A stretch of DNA of 64,000 bases from Bactericera cockerelli (Eukaryota > Arthropoda > Insecta > Hemiptera > Triozidae). The stretch spans positions 57,077,655-57,141,654 of the forward strand of contig CM044955.1 in assembly GCA_024516035.1 (NCBI GenBank). Reading direction: 5' to 3'. Positions within the stretch are counted from its first letter, which is position 1. Each line of letters opens with the position of its first letter. A program made the position numbers and the translations under genes. The notes beneath the pieces are model-generated. The model saw only the letters and a program-made list of their open reading frames with translations, ran no database searches and was not told where the DNA came from. Shown here piece after piece: positions 11,522 to 26,000 of this stretch.

Positions 11522-12547
11522 CACTTGAGAGCAGCAAAAGCGAATCAAACTTTTTCCTCCACCAAATCTGCGACATCTTCGAAATTACTTCTTCTATCGA
11601 GTCGTGAGATATCTTAAAATGTTGTAAATTTTGTTTTCTACAATTTCATAAATTGATTGTTTAAAAAAAACCTACCAGAAGCCGTCAAAATTAAATTTTA
11701 CTACAGGATGTCCAAAAAAAAGAAAAACATGATTTTTTTATTTTTAACAAAAGATGTTCTAACCTGAGAAATCAACAAGATTCATTCATAACAATGGTAA
11801 ATCAGTATTCTGTGTTGCCTCCCCGAGCTTTGATCACAGCATTCATTCGATTTGGTATTGACTGGATCAAAGTAACCACAATTTCTTGGGGTAACCTCTC
11901 CCATTCTTCGGTGAGGGCGATCTTGAGCTCTGCTACAGTCTGGGGAGCCGGTATTCTGCCTCGAACACTTCGTTTGAGTTGGTCCCACAGATTTTCAATC
12001 AGATTGAGGTCGGCACTAAGAGAGGGCTAGTCCAAAGTGTCAATATTCTCCTCAACCAAGAACTCCCGTACACAGATACCCGCATGTGGGCGGGCATTGT
12101 CGTGCATGAGGAGGAACTGGTGGCCTATAATTTGAGCGAGAGCTCAAGATCGCCCTCACCGAAGAATGGGAGAGGTTGCCCCAAGAAATTGTGGTTACTT
12201 TGATCCAGTCAATACCAAATCGAATGAATGCTGTGATCAAAGCTCGAGGAGGCAACACAGAATACTGATTGTCCATTGTTATGAATGAATCTTGTTGATT
12301 TCTCAGGTTAGAACGTCTTTTGTTAAAAATAAAAAAATCATGTTTTTCTTCTTTTTGGACATCCTGTAGTAAAATTTAATTTTGACGGCTTCTGGTAGGT
12401 TTTTTTAAACAATCAAATTATGAAATTTTAGAAAACAAAATTTACAACATTTTGAGATATCTCACGACTCGATAGAAGTAGTAATTTCGAAGATATCGCA
12501 GATTTGGTGGAGGAAAAGGTTTGATTCGCTTTTGCTGCTCTCAAGTG
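11522..12547. mobile_element. Short palindromic Tc1-like derivative
   Basis: The ends CACTTGAGAGC are flanked by TA (11520-11521 and 12548-12549), total 1026 bp. The arms match the arms of the element at 6238 with small changes. The unique centre is shorter, and only C-terminal transposase remnants remain in both directions, so it is non-autonomous. Confidence 0.88.
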
Positions 12548-13060
12548 TATATATTTGTAAAAGATACTGTTATATCTTTTCTTAGAAGCTTTTATCATTA
12601 GCTTAGGAAAAGAACCTTTGTAAAAATCCAAAATTGTTGATTAAAAAAACACGCATGATGGGAAGTATTGCATGATATCCTACACCAGCAGAAGGACAGA
12701 AGAAGACGTGGGCAGAATAGCGATTAGCGCAAATTGAATCTCTGGCGGGCAACACCCTGAGTGGGGTTTATAGCAAAAAACCGAACCAGGGAATTCCTTC
12801 AGAATGATTGCAAAGTCTGGTGTTGGAACAGTCAGACCCAGGGAGAATACATAATCCCTATGGTCGTGTTCAAGTGTAGGTGGTATTTATGGTTTATTGC
12901 AAAGTTCAAATCTTTCTTGTAAACCAATAAAATTCTGAGAACATACAAGTTTTGATATTGAATTATTTTTAACGCATCTTCAAATTTATGTGTATCGCAC
13001 AAACACAAGCTGAAATGTATTTTTTGTTTGTTTTTTTTTTGAGAAGATGTTTATTTATTT
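12548..13060. other. No gene or repeat recognised
   Basis: AT-rich sequence with no coding signal. Confidence 0.4.
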
Positions 13061-13245
13061 ATTTTATTTGACTGAACCAAAAAAAAAACTTAGTTTTTCC
13101 AACAGTTTTATTTTGGGTTTTTGAACTCAGCTTCACTTGTGACTCCCTACGAATTTTTGTTGACTGACCCAAAAAAAAACTTAGTATTTCCAACAGTTTT
13201 ATTTTGGGTTTTTGAACTCGCATCTTCACTAGACTCCCCATGAAT
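13061..13245. repeat. Two direct copies of a block of about 90 bp
   Basis: TTGACTGAACCAAAAAAAAA at about 13067 and TTGACTGACCCAAAAAAAAA at about 13158 both continue with CTTAG, TTTCCAACAGTTTTATTTTG and GGTTTTTGAACTC. This is a local tandem duplication. Confidence 0.8.
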
Positions 13246-14039
13246 GGCCCCGTACTGCACAATCCGTCACTACCCAACTCAGGCGTCCAGCTACAACAAA
13301 ACAGCGTGTGAATCAACTGAATGACATCTCTGGACTACAGTTATGAGACAGTGAGGCGAGCCCGTGAATACGAGGGGCAGAGACATAATCCATTTAGCCG
13401 TAGAACCACCGCCATGACTCCAGCATGGATGACTGACAAGAACAAAAACAACAATAACAACAGTGTTAACATGATTTATATTGTCCTAGCCATCACGCAG
13501 TCGGACAGAGGGATTTCGGGTTGACTAATTCCGTTTGTTTGGAAGTCAGCTTGAGTAGTAGACTTGCGATGATTGGTCAATCTGGCATGCTGGGAATCAG
13601 TTGACATCATCCGTAGTGGGTATGGTCTCGAATTCTAAAGACAGGTCGAAAAATCGGAATGGTATTGAATCATTCGACTCCAGACGAATCATTCGACTGG
13701 GGAAAAGTATTTTTCTATTGTATTTCTCAATAAATTACAATCTTTAATGTTTTATCTGCACTTATGGAATCATCTTACATGTTTATCAAAATAATAATAG
13801 ACCTTACTTAGATTCGGATTCTAGTAAGTGTTAACTCTCACTTTTGGTAAGTTGCTACTCGAGTTGAGAACTACAGAAATGTAATGTGGATTGTGATGAC
13901 TCAATCCCATTTCCTTTCGTACATGTAACTAGTGTAAGATGATTTTTACTAGTGTATATGTTCTTGTATTGTCTATTGTTCAATCAAGCAAATTGAGCAG
14001 TTTTATTGATTCTACTATGAAAATAATCTGGTGTAAACA
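13246..14039. other. No gene recognised
   Basis: The short frame at 13321 lacks splice or domain support. Confidence 0.4.
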
Positions 14040-14260
14040 TCACACGACTTCCCTTATCCCCCCAAAATAAGTCGAATTTCGCCACTGGTGACTCAACGTT
14101 AACAGATAGCTAAAAATTAGTGCCAGATTCGTAATCAGCACTTCAAAATCATTGAATTTGATATGTCACGATTCCCCCACTAGGATGAAAAATAAAAAAG
14201 TTAGTCAAAGCGGGTCCCCTCAAAATGGCGGTGAATTGGGGCCGAGCCGAGCCTAAATTT
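14040..14260 (-). repeat. Partial reverse copy of the repeat at 8478
   Basis: CGCCACTGGTGACTCAACGT, the run through CAGCACTTCAAAATCATT and AGTTAGTCAAAGCGGG match about 8900-9115 in reverse complement. Confidence 0.7.
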
Positions 14261-14510
14261 TTGTAGTATTCGTATGAAAATGAAATATGATAATAAAACG
14301 CTTTTCAACATTTACAATAATCTAGACTATCTTGGATATCCGATCATGACCTACAATTATTAGGTACTGTTTGTGATTTTCTCGTACTATAATGAAAGAT
14401 ATACATAATTGATTTATATTTTATTTGTTTTAAACCGCTATCGCTTCCTCAGCATGACTAATTAGAGTGAACCATGTGCTGACCGTTGCCTGTTGCTTCC
14501 TCTGTTTCAG

Positions 14511-14597
14511 GAGCGAGTTCAGGCCAAGGACCCCCCCGCCTACTACCTGAGTAAGCTGAGGACGTACCTGGACCCTAAGGCCTCGAGGAGCTCTAGG
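14511..14597 (+). CDS. Frl: Formin-like exon 1 of the visible set
   Basis: Encodes [20 protein letters not shown] and nine more residues of the GTPase-binding domain. Acceptor CTGTTTCAG ends at 14510, donor GTAAGG at 14598. Phase 0 in and out. The reading matches the FMNL segment between the armadillo-like N-terminus and ISLRTNHIE. Confidence 0.9.
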
Positions 14598-17056
14598 GTA
14601 AGGCAAAGTTTTTAAAAACATTCATATTTATGCCTTGTACCTACCCATGTAACTAAGATTTATAATTCACTACATTACTAATTGTTATTTATATTTTTCT
14701 AGTTATAATTTCTAGTTATTATGTTTTTCTAGTTATAATATCCTGTATAAAATATACAATAAATAAAGAGGTGCTATATTAAACTGTTAGCGTAATGGGA
14801 CTCCCTGTCTCGAGCCGACAGTCTAAATAAAGCACTACTGTACTATACTACTATACTATGATTTCTATGTAAAAATAAATAAATAAAGCTACAACTTAAG
14901 TTATGAATATGTTTAAAAAAAAAGTTTTCAAGTTCTTGAATACACGCATCATTCAACGTTTTTTTTGTATTTTTTGTATTTTATTTTAAAGCCCCAATTC
15001 CACTCAAATCAATGAGCAAAAGCCTCCTTTAAAAGGGTATCAATTGAGTGTGAATTAAATTTACAAGGAAAAATATTTTTTCAAATAACTTAAATAATAC
15101 AATAATACATTTTATTATAATAATAAGTAACTAATAATAATATTGCCTTATTTATACTGACCGATTAGGACTATTAAAGTCCAATTGATCCAGCAGAAAG
15201 CCCAACTTGTTTTACTCATAAATAAAAAATATAGTAATACGGGTGAATAATTTGTCATGTGCCCGGCTGGGTTTTGAACTCGCGACCTCTGGAATCCCTG
15301 GATTCACAGAGTGCCGCCTTTACCACTGAGCTACCTACCGGAACAGACAACTAAATGGTGTTCTCCCCAAGTGATCAATGAGTGTAGAATATGAATTAGC
15401 AGTTTTGTTTTCCAAGAATCCCAAGTCCCAACCGGCCTTTAATTAAAATCCAGACTGATGTTTTTCCTAGGAATCGGTGGAAAACAATTCCCTACTATAC
15501 ATTTTTCCCCCTTATAATATTTGATAAAAACAAGTTAACAGAATTCGTTGACCAAAGATGAAACCTTAACAAACATTGGTATATATTTCCTTGCCTTTAT
15601 CCCATATTAGCTTATGTTACTGTTGGGGTCTGCATTGTTCAAACTGATGGTTGAGGTTGGTATTAGGGTGGAGCACGTTTTTCTACGGCTGGATGCCCTT
15701 CCTTACGCCAACGATTTTATTTGGTTTTATTGTCCTGATCAGGACGGGGGTGTTAACCTCCGTTTACTGGAAATGTGTTCATTTCCAGTGAATTACAAAA
15801 ATTGGTGTTTAAAGTTAATCACAGTTGGACCATACGATAAATAACTTGGAGAAGATAAATAACTCACATTACTCACCTCTCTTAGAGCAGTATAAATCCG
15901 GTCTACTCAAAACAAGGTTCATTGCAGAATTTCCAAGCAGACTTGGCTTGATAAACAAGGCCAAACTATACTCTTCCTTGCAACCCAGTGGTTATCCATT
16001 TATCCAGTGACTTACCTCTGTACTTACTACACGAGTGAGTGGGTATTATTACTCCTGCCCGCGTCGCGTCGTAAATTACACAATTAGACCGGCAAAGTGC
16101 AGGCAGCGTGAAATCCACCTCGGTGATTCAGAAACCATGAAAGTCATCCGGTGTTGCCTATGCTAGCCGACTAACCATGTTTATGAAGGCGCATTTTTAA
16201 AAATTTAAAACCGTCGCTTTATACTACATGGTCATATCATGACGGGGGTTTTAGCCTCCATTTGCTGGAAACTCACAAACCAGCTACTCAAATTAACCTC
16301 ACCCAGCCTGAATGGGACCGGGAATAGCCATCAGCATCACGAAGGTTCGAATTTGAACCTCGCTGGACGTTGCTTAACTTCAGTAACAGAACGAGAGCTG
16401 ACACAATTCTATAGAGAAAGTTGAAGCCTTTGTCATGTGTCAAATATTGTTATGTTATGTGGTCAAATTCTCAAATTACGAGTAAAAATGCGTGTTCTGA
16501 GTGGGATCTGAACCAACGGATCACCATGCTACCTGGAATACCAGACTTGCGCCTTAACTGTTCGTCGACTCGACCAATAATGAACTGTAGTAAAAAAAAA
16601 GTTGAGGAAGAAATTTCAAAATACCTAAACATAATGAGATTCTTAGAATCTATGCTTTTACTGGTTCTATGAGCTCCGAACACCCCGGCACAGAAATTGC
16701 AGAAAATAAAAGTATGTCTTATTTAATTAATATATCTATGCCTTTCAATGCCTTAACGGTATGTATTCTTCCATGAGCCCGGGAACCCCAAGACATCAGT
16801 ATTAAATACACTGCCAATTATTATGGACACAATACTTCCTCGTGATTGGTTCACACTTGGCAATTTTGAGATTTTATACTATATCAAATACACTGCCAAT
16901 TATTATGGACACAATACTTCCTCGTGATTGGTTCACACTTGGCAATTTTGAGATTTTATACTATATTACTTGTATCTAGTATCTCCAAAACAGCTCCAAA
17001 CCAAAACTATATGGTAGAACTACGTCCAGAAATATGGAAAAAAATTCAAATCGGAG

Positions 17057-17093
<37 letters not shown>

Positions 17094-20000
17094 CAAAAAC
17101 GAGCACAACAATACCTACTTACCGATTTATACTATTAGAAATTTCTCCGAAGTAAAGTTTTCAGGTATGTATGTCTTATTCTCATAGAACTCGAGATAGT
17201 ATATAGTGAGAAGTGCTTATGGTCAACCGCTATTAGCATTTCTTCAATATGTCAGAATAGATTTCAATCTTCTTTCGTATTTTTCAATCCCCCCAAAAAC
17301 ACCACTTCGTGGTTAAAAAAAGAAGAACGCCTCACTCAAAAGAATGATTATAATTAGCTAAAAATAAATGATATCAAATTGAGAACACCTTACCACCTTT
17401 CTTTCTATATCTCTGCACTCCTCTCTGAATTTATTCCTCTTATGTTTATCTTTCTTTATCCTTTCTAGGGGTCATCCCAAACTTGATTTCTCTTTAAATT
17501 TACTTGTTGCACGGCAATAAAAAATGGCGGTCGCGGTGTAATTTTCTCGATTCAAATAAAATAAGTTCAGAAAAATCATACTCCGACCGCCATTTTTTAT
17601 TGCCGTGCAACAAGTAAATTTAAAGAGAAATCAAGTTTGGGATGACCCCTAGAAAGGATAAAGAAAGATAAACATAAGAGGAATAAATTCAGAGAGGAGT
17701 GCAGAGATATAGAAAGAAAGGTGGTAAGGTGTTCTCAATTTGATATCATTTATTTTTAGCTAATTATAATCATTCTTTTGAGTGAGGCGTTCTTCTTTTT
17801 TTAACCACGAAGTGGTGTTTTTGGGGGGATATCAGGTTCTTTTTGTACGAAAATATAGGTTCATAACTACTGAAAAATTATGAATAACAAAAGTAAATAA
17901 GCTGGGAAAATGTGAATGTACGAAGTTGTCTTTTTTTTAAGATATAGTTTTAGCAGTACGTATTTAATTTTTCTAAGGTCAATATGTATTTGGATCACAG
18001 ATTTGGCCCCCTGAGTCCCTTAAGTGAGTAAATAATATATAAATTTGCAATGCAAGACCTTTTGATTCTATACTCAACATGATTAGGTTTATCTTTCAAT
18101 GCTAAATAGACCTCGGAGCCTCCTATGAGGGACACTAAAACACCTGGATTTACAAATGCCAAAGAAATTAATTTGTAATCACCTTATCAAGGTGAGGTAA
18201 TGAGTTCTCTCCCGTTGACCTTTTCTTACCCGAATTCTCTCCGGCTTGTTGCAGGGGTCACCACGAGTATCTCTCCCGGAAATAAGACCATGCTTTTTTA
18301 CATTAGGTATTTAAGAAAATGAAAACTATAAAATTATCATTTTTATACTAGAATCGGCCTTTTATAAGGAAATCTTTTAAATCTCTAACTAATGAAAGGC
18401 AATGCCTCGGGTTTATAGTAGGTTTAGGTAAATATATAGGCCATGCCTTGGGTTTATCATAGGGTTAGGAAAAATAGATTCCTAGGTGTTTCGATTATAA
18501 TTTTTATGCTAGGCCTAAACTATGTAGGTGTAAAATCAGGTAAAAATGCAAGCGACGCGACGGGATACAATTTGGTGTTGATAAAACCATGAGCGGGAGA
18601 GAACTCGGTGGTGACGTCCCTTATCAATAATTCACGAGGTATGAGTGTACCCCGGACATAATGGACAGAAAAAAAAACTTCCCTGATGGGGATCATCATG
18701 CGTGCAAGCCTAGTATGCAGAGTATGCTACCCACTTGGCCAAAGTCACTACTTTGTCACAACTTTTAGTGAGTAGCATCGACATTATGAGAGCTAATTCA
18801 TCATATTTTATCTCCATCCAACCATGATTGTCAAAAATCAATCTCGTAATGCCGCCACAAGTCATTGCCCAATTCTGCAACTACTAAAATTTTCCTCGCG
18901 AGGGTAATGGGATCGTCATGAAGATCAAATATAAAGATCGGAAAAACAAAACAACGTTAAGCCCAAATTGAAAATATAGAGCTAAAATTTTTTGTCCCCG
19001 CCAGGATTCGAACCCATGCTGACTGGGTGGCAGGTCGAGCATGCTACCAATAGACAAAGTTATCTTCTAAAGAAACGGACGCAAAATGAACTAAATTAAT
19101 ACTTGGAAACTTAAACATTAAAATTTTGCAGAGAGAGAGCGAGGTCATCTCGAAAAATACATACTGGCCAAGATCTAACGACTAAGCTAAGGATTCGAAG
19201 GTACCTACCCGCCAAAGAAAATGATAAGGCCACCAGGTGCCACCCAGTGGACGGGATGAAGGAATAAAATCAATAAATTTGGTATCTGCTCATCAAGATC
19301 TTTCATTTGATACCACTTAAGATTAGTATTATCCTTCTATTCCCGATTTGGGCTCCCAAAACCCGAGGCCGCCCAAATGGGCCGCCCGCTTATAATTTAG
19401 AATTTTTTTTTGGTCCGGGCTCATCTCCATTATACCTTGATCACTTTAGACACCTCACTTAATCTTCAGTGCCAAGTTAAAGACACGAAGTCGGGTCTCA
19501 AAGGATCCGTATGAAAAAAAAAACAGAAAAAAAAAAAAATTATGAATCTTTTCATGTCTTTCACGATTGTTGGGGGGTCTCGAAAATAGGGTTCCCGGTG
19601 GCCTAGGAAGTCAAACAAAGAGTCAAATCAACTTATTTTTCAACGTAGAGCCCATTTCTGCAATAAAAATTACGATTTTGGAAATTCATGTTGCACTTTT
19701 CGCTGGCTGAAAGTACATGAAATGCATGGGAACTATGTTTTCCGTAACCTTACACTCTGCCGGGCTGTCTCTTTCTTTGTATAGGCGTTCTTCACACCTC
19801 GGCCGAGGTGTTTGATACATCAGAACCTATTTACTGGTATTTCCGATTTCTTCCCAAGCTTCATGATCGGATCAGGGTCATCAGTTGACACTTCATGATC
19901 GGATCAGGGTCATCAGTTGACACTTCATGATCGTATCAGGGTCATCAGTTGACACGTCAGGTAAAGGTTCATCTTGTAATTGGCACCTGAGTTGTGATCC

Positions 20001-23000
20001 TTTGCGTGATAGCCTTCCAGATGTTAGGTCCTAGCTTGAGAAGCCCGTGTTGGGCCGTATTCGTAAGGAGAAGCAAAGATTTTACTTGTGAAATTCGAAG
20101 GAAATGGTTCAGTCGGTATTTCTAAAGTTTGGAGAGCAATTTTAATAATAATATCGCCTTATTTATACTGGGACTATTAAGTCCCATTATTCCAGCAGTA
20201 AGCCCAAGACGTATTATTATGTGGTAAAAATCCCAAATGGAAGAAAAACTTGTCATGTCCCGGCTGGTTTCAAACAAGAGGACACGGAAAATAATAATAA
20301 TATCGCCTTATTTATACTGCCCGATTAGTCAAGTCCCATTATTCCAGCAGTAAGCCCAAGACATATTAATATGTGGTAAAAATCACTAATGGGAGGATAT
20401 CTTGTCATGTCCGGAAGTATTATGTCTGGAAGTATTATATCTGGTGCCCAGACGCTTTGAGTTAGAGCGCAGACGTCGTGAGGGAAAGGGGGTTTTTAGA
20501 GTTTGGCCGTACGGTGTAGGAAAGGTGAGGGAACCTCGAGTCCATGACAAGAGGAATGCCTGCGGCGTTCTCAGTATCGGAGGTCTGAGCTGTTGTCTTA
20601 AAACTCTCGAGGCAGCATATCAGTCCTCCCTTCTCAGCTCAGCTGATTTTCCTCCGTTTTCTCCCGACGTCTGTCCTTATCCCCAAAAAAAAAAAAAAAA
20701 AAAAAAAAAACTTGTCATGTCCCGGCTGGGTTTCGAACCCACGACCGCTACAGGCGCTACAATCTCCAGATGCCGCCTTTACCACTGAGCTACCGGGACA
20801 AATAAATAAATTCCTTTTGTTTATATTTCTTGCTTTTGTTCTCGAGAAATTGCTTCTCTCTTGTGAATACGGCCCAACAATGCAAGTCCTAGCCATGAGC
20901 ATAAAGTTAATAAACCCGAAGCTCAACAACTTTCAGGACTGAGTCGTGTGTGGATCATTGTTCCTACCAACAGGTTTCCGATGGAGGAGAAATGTGTGGG
21001 TGTCCTCTCCAGGGGAGATGCATGTGGACCATTAGGTCGCTGGGTACAGGGTGTGGCCGAAGATGGTTCATATACAGGGCGTAGATTACATTGGTGCATT
21101 ATTACATCAAGCATTGCTAGTCGGTCTGGTTTTGGCGCCAGACTTATTGCGGGATTAATAGACGTTAAAGCCGACCTCCGTGACTCAGTGATTAAGAGCA
21201 TTGGTTGCTGACCCGGAGGTTGCGGGTTCGAATCCCGTCCGGAGCGGAAAATTCTAACCGAGTTTTCCGTTTCCGGAATGGCATGGATGCAAAGGTAAAG
21301 TGACCTGAAGTAATGCGAAAGCGGTTCCGGGGCACAGTTACCTTTTTTTTAAATAAAAAATAGACGTTTTTACCTCTGTGGCGCTAAGTCACGGATTGCG
21401 TACTGTGTAAGATAGCGAAAACCTACACTTATCAGTGGTAAAGGCGGTAGTCTGTGAATCCAGAGATTCTAGAGTTCGTGGGTTCGAAACCCAGCCGGGA
21501 CATGACAAGTTATCCTGCCATTTGGGAATTTCACCAGATAATAATACGTCTTGGACTTACTGCTGGAAAAATGGGATTTAATAGTTCTATCGGGCACGAT
21601 GCGTAGCGTCGTGGGTTCTAATCCGGGCGAGTTTTTTCTTCCTTACACAAATGCACATGTCTAATGGTGCCTTCATGTCTGTTCTGTTTCAGAAACGTAA
21701 GATGGTAGGAGACGCCACGTCTACCCAAGTGTTACGAGACCTGGAGATCTCCCTGAGGACAAACCACATTGAGTAAGTCCAGCCTAAGTTCGACTCCCAG
21801 GTGGACAAAAAATTCTACTCTGTACTTTGGCTATTATTTATTTACTTTCTTTTTTACAAAACAATCAACAATAAATTAATCAGTAAATTAAAAAAAAAAG
21901 AAAAAGCATAAAAATATGTACAAAAAAAACTTCCGATTTCTAATATCAGAAATTTATCGGAAGTAATATAGAAGAACATAAATAATATTTACGATTGTTT
22001 TGTTTTTTGGTGAAGTTAATGCCTTAGGCATTCTCTGCCACTTCACCCCGGCTGTTGAGAGTCCACTCATACCTCGCCGCGTAACAATGAGCTGTTACTT
22101 GTTAAATAATAGAAACTCTTTATTAGTAGGTAGAACATATATACAGACAAATAATGGTAAATATAAAAATAGACAATATTAATAATATAAACAAGGAAAA
22201 AAAAAAACAAAAAACAAAATATATACATATGTCCTAACTAAAGGGCGGGGTTATTGCCTATGGCAATCTCTTCCACCCAACCCTTGTTTTAGTTACGAGA
22301 AGGGGTGTCCGTGATGGTTGTGTCATGGTGATGGAAGGTTTGATCGTGGTATTAAACCCTGGTGACGCCCAGAAGCAATTTTCTGGGCTCCTTCCGTGTC
22401 CTGTGTGTGGTGTTCATGTAAATAAATTTCACTTGTAAAAACATTCTTAAATTTTGGGAAACTTTGAAGCTTTATATTTTTCGAATAAGGGTAAGGGGTG
22501 AAGTTCGACAAGGACAGAAGAATTCTTTCGAGTAATCGGGATTTTTGACCTATCAGGGTTTCGAGTTAGCCAGGCTCTACTGTAAACTTGTCTCCCTGAT
22601 AGCTAATTATTAATTAATAATAATAATATCGCCTTATTTATACTACCCGATTAAGACTGTTAAAGTCCTATTATTCCAGCAGTAAACCCAAGACATATTA
22701 TTATGTGGTTAAAATCCCAAATGGGAGGATAACTTGTCATGTCCCGGCTGGGTTTCGAACCCACGACCTCTGGAATCTCTGGATTCACAGAGTGCCGCCT
22801 TTACCACTGAGCTACCGGGACAGACTAATTGACCCCCCTCTCCTCTCCCCACCCCCCCTCAGATGGGTGAAAGAGTTCCTGAACGACGACAACCACGGCC
22901 TCGACTCCCTCATAGAGTACCTCAGCTTCCGCCTCGTCATGATGAGACACGAGCACCGGCTAGCCGAGGCCAAGACTCTGTCCCAGGAGACTCTCAATAC

Positions 23001-26000
23001 CAGCTCAGGTAACAATCAGACTCTCAATACCAGCTCAGGTAACAATCAGACTCTCAATACCAGCTCAGGTAACAATAAGACTCTCAATACCAGCTCAGGT
23101 AACAATAAGACTCTCAATACCAGCTCAGGTAACAATAAGACTCTCAATATCAGCTCAGGTAACAATAAGACGCTCAATACCAGCTCAGGTAACAATAAGA
23201 CGCTCAATATCAGCTCAGGTAACAATAAGACTCTCAATACCAGCTCAGGTAACAATAAGACTCTCAACAACAGCTCAGGTAACAATACAACCAAGACTCT
23301 GTCCCAGGAGACTCTCAATACCAGCTCAGGTAACAATAAGACTCTCAATACCAGCTCAGGTAACAATACAACCAAGACTCTGTCCCAGGAGACTCTCAAT
23401 ACCAGCTCAGGTAACAATCAGACTCTCAATACCAGCTCAGGTAACAATCAGACTCTCAATACCAGCTCAGGTAACAATAAGACTCTCAATACCAGCTCAG
23501 GTAACAATACAACCAAAACTCTGTCCCAGGAGACTCTCAATACCAGCTCAGGTAACACTAAGACTCTCAATACCAGCTCAGGTAACAATACAACCAAGAC
23601 TCTGTCCCAGGAGACTCTCAATACCAGCTCAGGTAACAATAAGACTCTCAATACCAGCTCAGGTAACAATACAACCAAGACTCTGTCCCAGGAGACTCTC
23701 AATACCAGCTCAGGTAACAATAAGGCTCTCAATACCAGCTCAGGTAACAATACAACCAAGACTCTGTCCCAGGAGACTCTCAATACCAGCTCAGGTAACA
23801 CTAAGACTCTCAATACCAGCTGAGGTAACAATACAACCAAGACTCTGTCCCAGGAGACTCTCAATACCAGCTCAGGTAACAATAAGACTCTCAATACCAG
23901 CTCAGGTAACAATAAGACTCTCAATACCAGCTCAGGTAACAATAAGACTCTCAAAACCAGCTCAGGTAATAACAAGACTCTCAATACCAGCTCAGGTAAC
24001 AACAAGACTTTCAATACCAGCTCAGGTAACAATAAGACTCTCAACAACAGCTCAGGTAACTATAAGACTCTCAATACCAGCTCAGGTAACAATAAGACTC
24101 TCAATACCAGCTCAGGTAACAATAAGACTCTCAATACCAGCTCAGGTAACAATACAACCGAGACTCTGTCCCAGGAGACTCTCAATACCAGCTCAGGTAA
24201 CAATAAGACTCTCAATACCAGCTCAGGTAACAATACAACCAAGACTCTGTCCCAGGAGACTCTCAATACCAGCTCAGGTAACAATCAGACTTTCAATACC
24301 AGCTCAGGTAACAATAAGACTCTCAATACCAGCTCAGGTAACAATAAGACTCTCAATACCAGCTCAGGTAACAACAAGACTCTCAATACCAGCTCAGGTA
24401 ACAATAAGACTCTCAATACCAGCTCAGGTAACGTACAATACAACACCGTAATAATAATAATAACACTCTATAGTGGAAGGTAACCAACCGCCAAGTGAGA
24501 CTAATGCTCAAAGCATTTTCTACTACTCTCAGCAAAAATAAACCTGAAATTTTTTGGAAGAGTGATCACTCGAATGCGATAACTCGTAATGCCAGCTATT
24601 CCCGACCCAAATCAGGCTGGATGAGGTTAATTTAAGTAAAGAAAAAGTAAATCCCAAAATATGAGTCGAAAAAATTAAACTTGCAAGTTTTTCCTCTCCA
24701 TTATCTAAAACGTACGAATAACACTATATCATATACCATATACGAATAACACTATACCCCCTAAAAGTACAAAAGATATTGTACTTCAAGGAGATTGTAA
24801 TGAAAAAACTGTAGAATGAAATTAAATCAACTCATTATTATTATTATTATTATTGCCCCTCTCCCCTTCTGCTTCAGGGTTACCAGCCAACGGCTCCGGG
24901 AGTGGCGGAACCGGGCCCCCCGCCTCTGTGATATGCCCCCCCGGGGGCCGCGATACGCCCACGCCCCACCCCCTGCGCCCCTCCCTGGACCTGGCCGCGT
25001 CGCCCAGTGTGAAGAAGCGCTCGCGACATGCGGCCCGGCTGAACATGGGCGACCCCAAGGACGACATTCACGTGTGCATCCTGTGTCTGCGGGCCATCAT
25101 GAACAACAAGTACGGGCTCAACATGGTCATCAAGCACACCGAAGCCATCAACAGTATAGCGCTGAGTCTGATGCACAAGAGTCTCAGGTGAGTCTTGAGT
25201 AGGAACTTAAGTACGGGCTCAACATGGTCATCAAGCACACCGAAGCCATCAACAGTATAGCGCTGAGTCTGATGCACAAGAGTCTCAGGTGAGTACTTAA
25301 GTACGGGCTCAACATGGTCGAGTTGGGTGGAAGAGCTCATTGGAAGAGATCATTCTAGTGAGAATCCTGCCATAAAAAAGCCTATTAAAAAAAAAAAAAA
25401 AAATGGTTATCAAGCACACCGAAGCCATCTCAACAGTATAGCGCTGAGTCTGATGCACAAGAGTCTCAGGTGAGTCTTGAGTGTGAACTTAAGTACGGGC
25501 TCAACATGGTCATCAAGCACACCGAAGCCATCAACAGTATAGCGCTGAGTCTGATGCACAAGAGTCTCAGGTGAGTACTTAAGTACGGGCTCAACATGGT
25601 CATCAAGCACACCGAAGCCATCAACAGTATAGAACTGAGTCTGATGCACAAGAGTCTCAGGTGAGTACTTAAGTACGGGCTCAACATGGTCATCAAGCAC
25701 ACCGAAGCCATCAACAGTATAGCGCTGAGTCTGATGCACAAGAGTCTCAGGTGAGTACTTAAGTACGGGCTCAACATGGTCATCAAGCACACCGAAGCCA
25801 TCAACAGTATAGCGCTGAGTCTGATGCACAAGAGTCTCAGGTGAGTATTTATTTATTTACACTTAATTTTTTATACAATACAAACAACAATAAATTATTA
25901 ATAAAGATACAAAAAAAATTAACAATATTTACAAAATAAAATATAAATTTAAGAAAATACTTCAATTTAAATGTTCAATGTATTGTAATCCGGGGCGAAG

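Noticed and set aside
17931..20146. Helitron or other large element
   Set aside because: No matching ends, hairpin with CTRR end or Rep/helicase coding sequence could be found.
21172..21250. Functional tRNA gene
   Set aside because: A and B boxes are present, but the arms do not pair well and the same body follows in other copies, as in a SINE. The same applies to the other SINE heads.
23046..24284. Minus-strand leucine-rich frames ([10 protein letters not shown] repeats)
   Set aside because: Mirror of the exon 3 donor array; the frame is open only because of the period of three.
22976..24432. CRISPR-like regular repeats
   Set aside because: Units are directly adjacent without unique spacers, and the host is a eukaryote.
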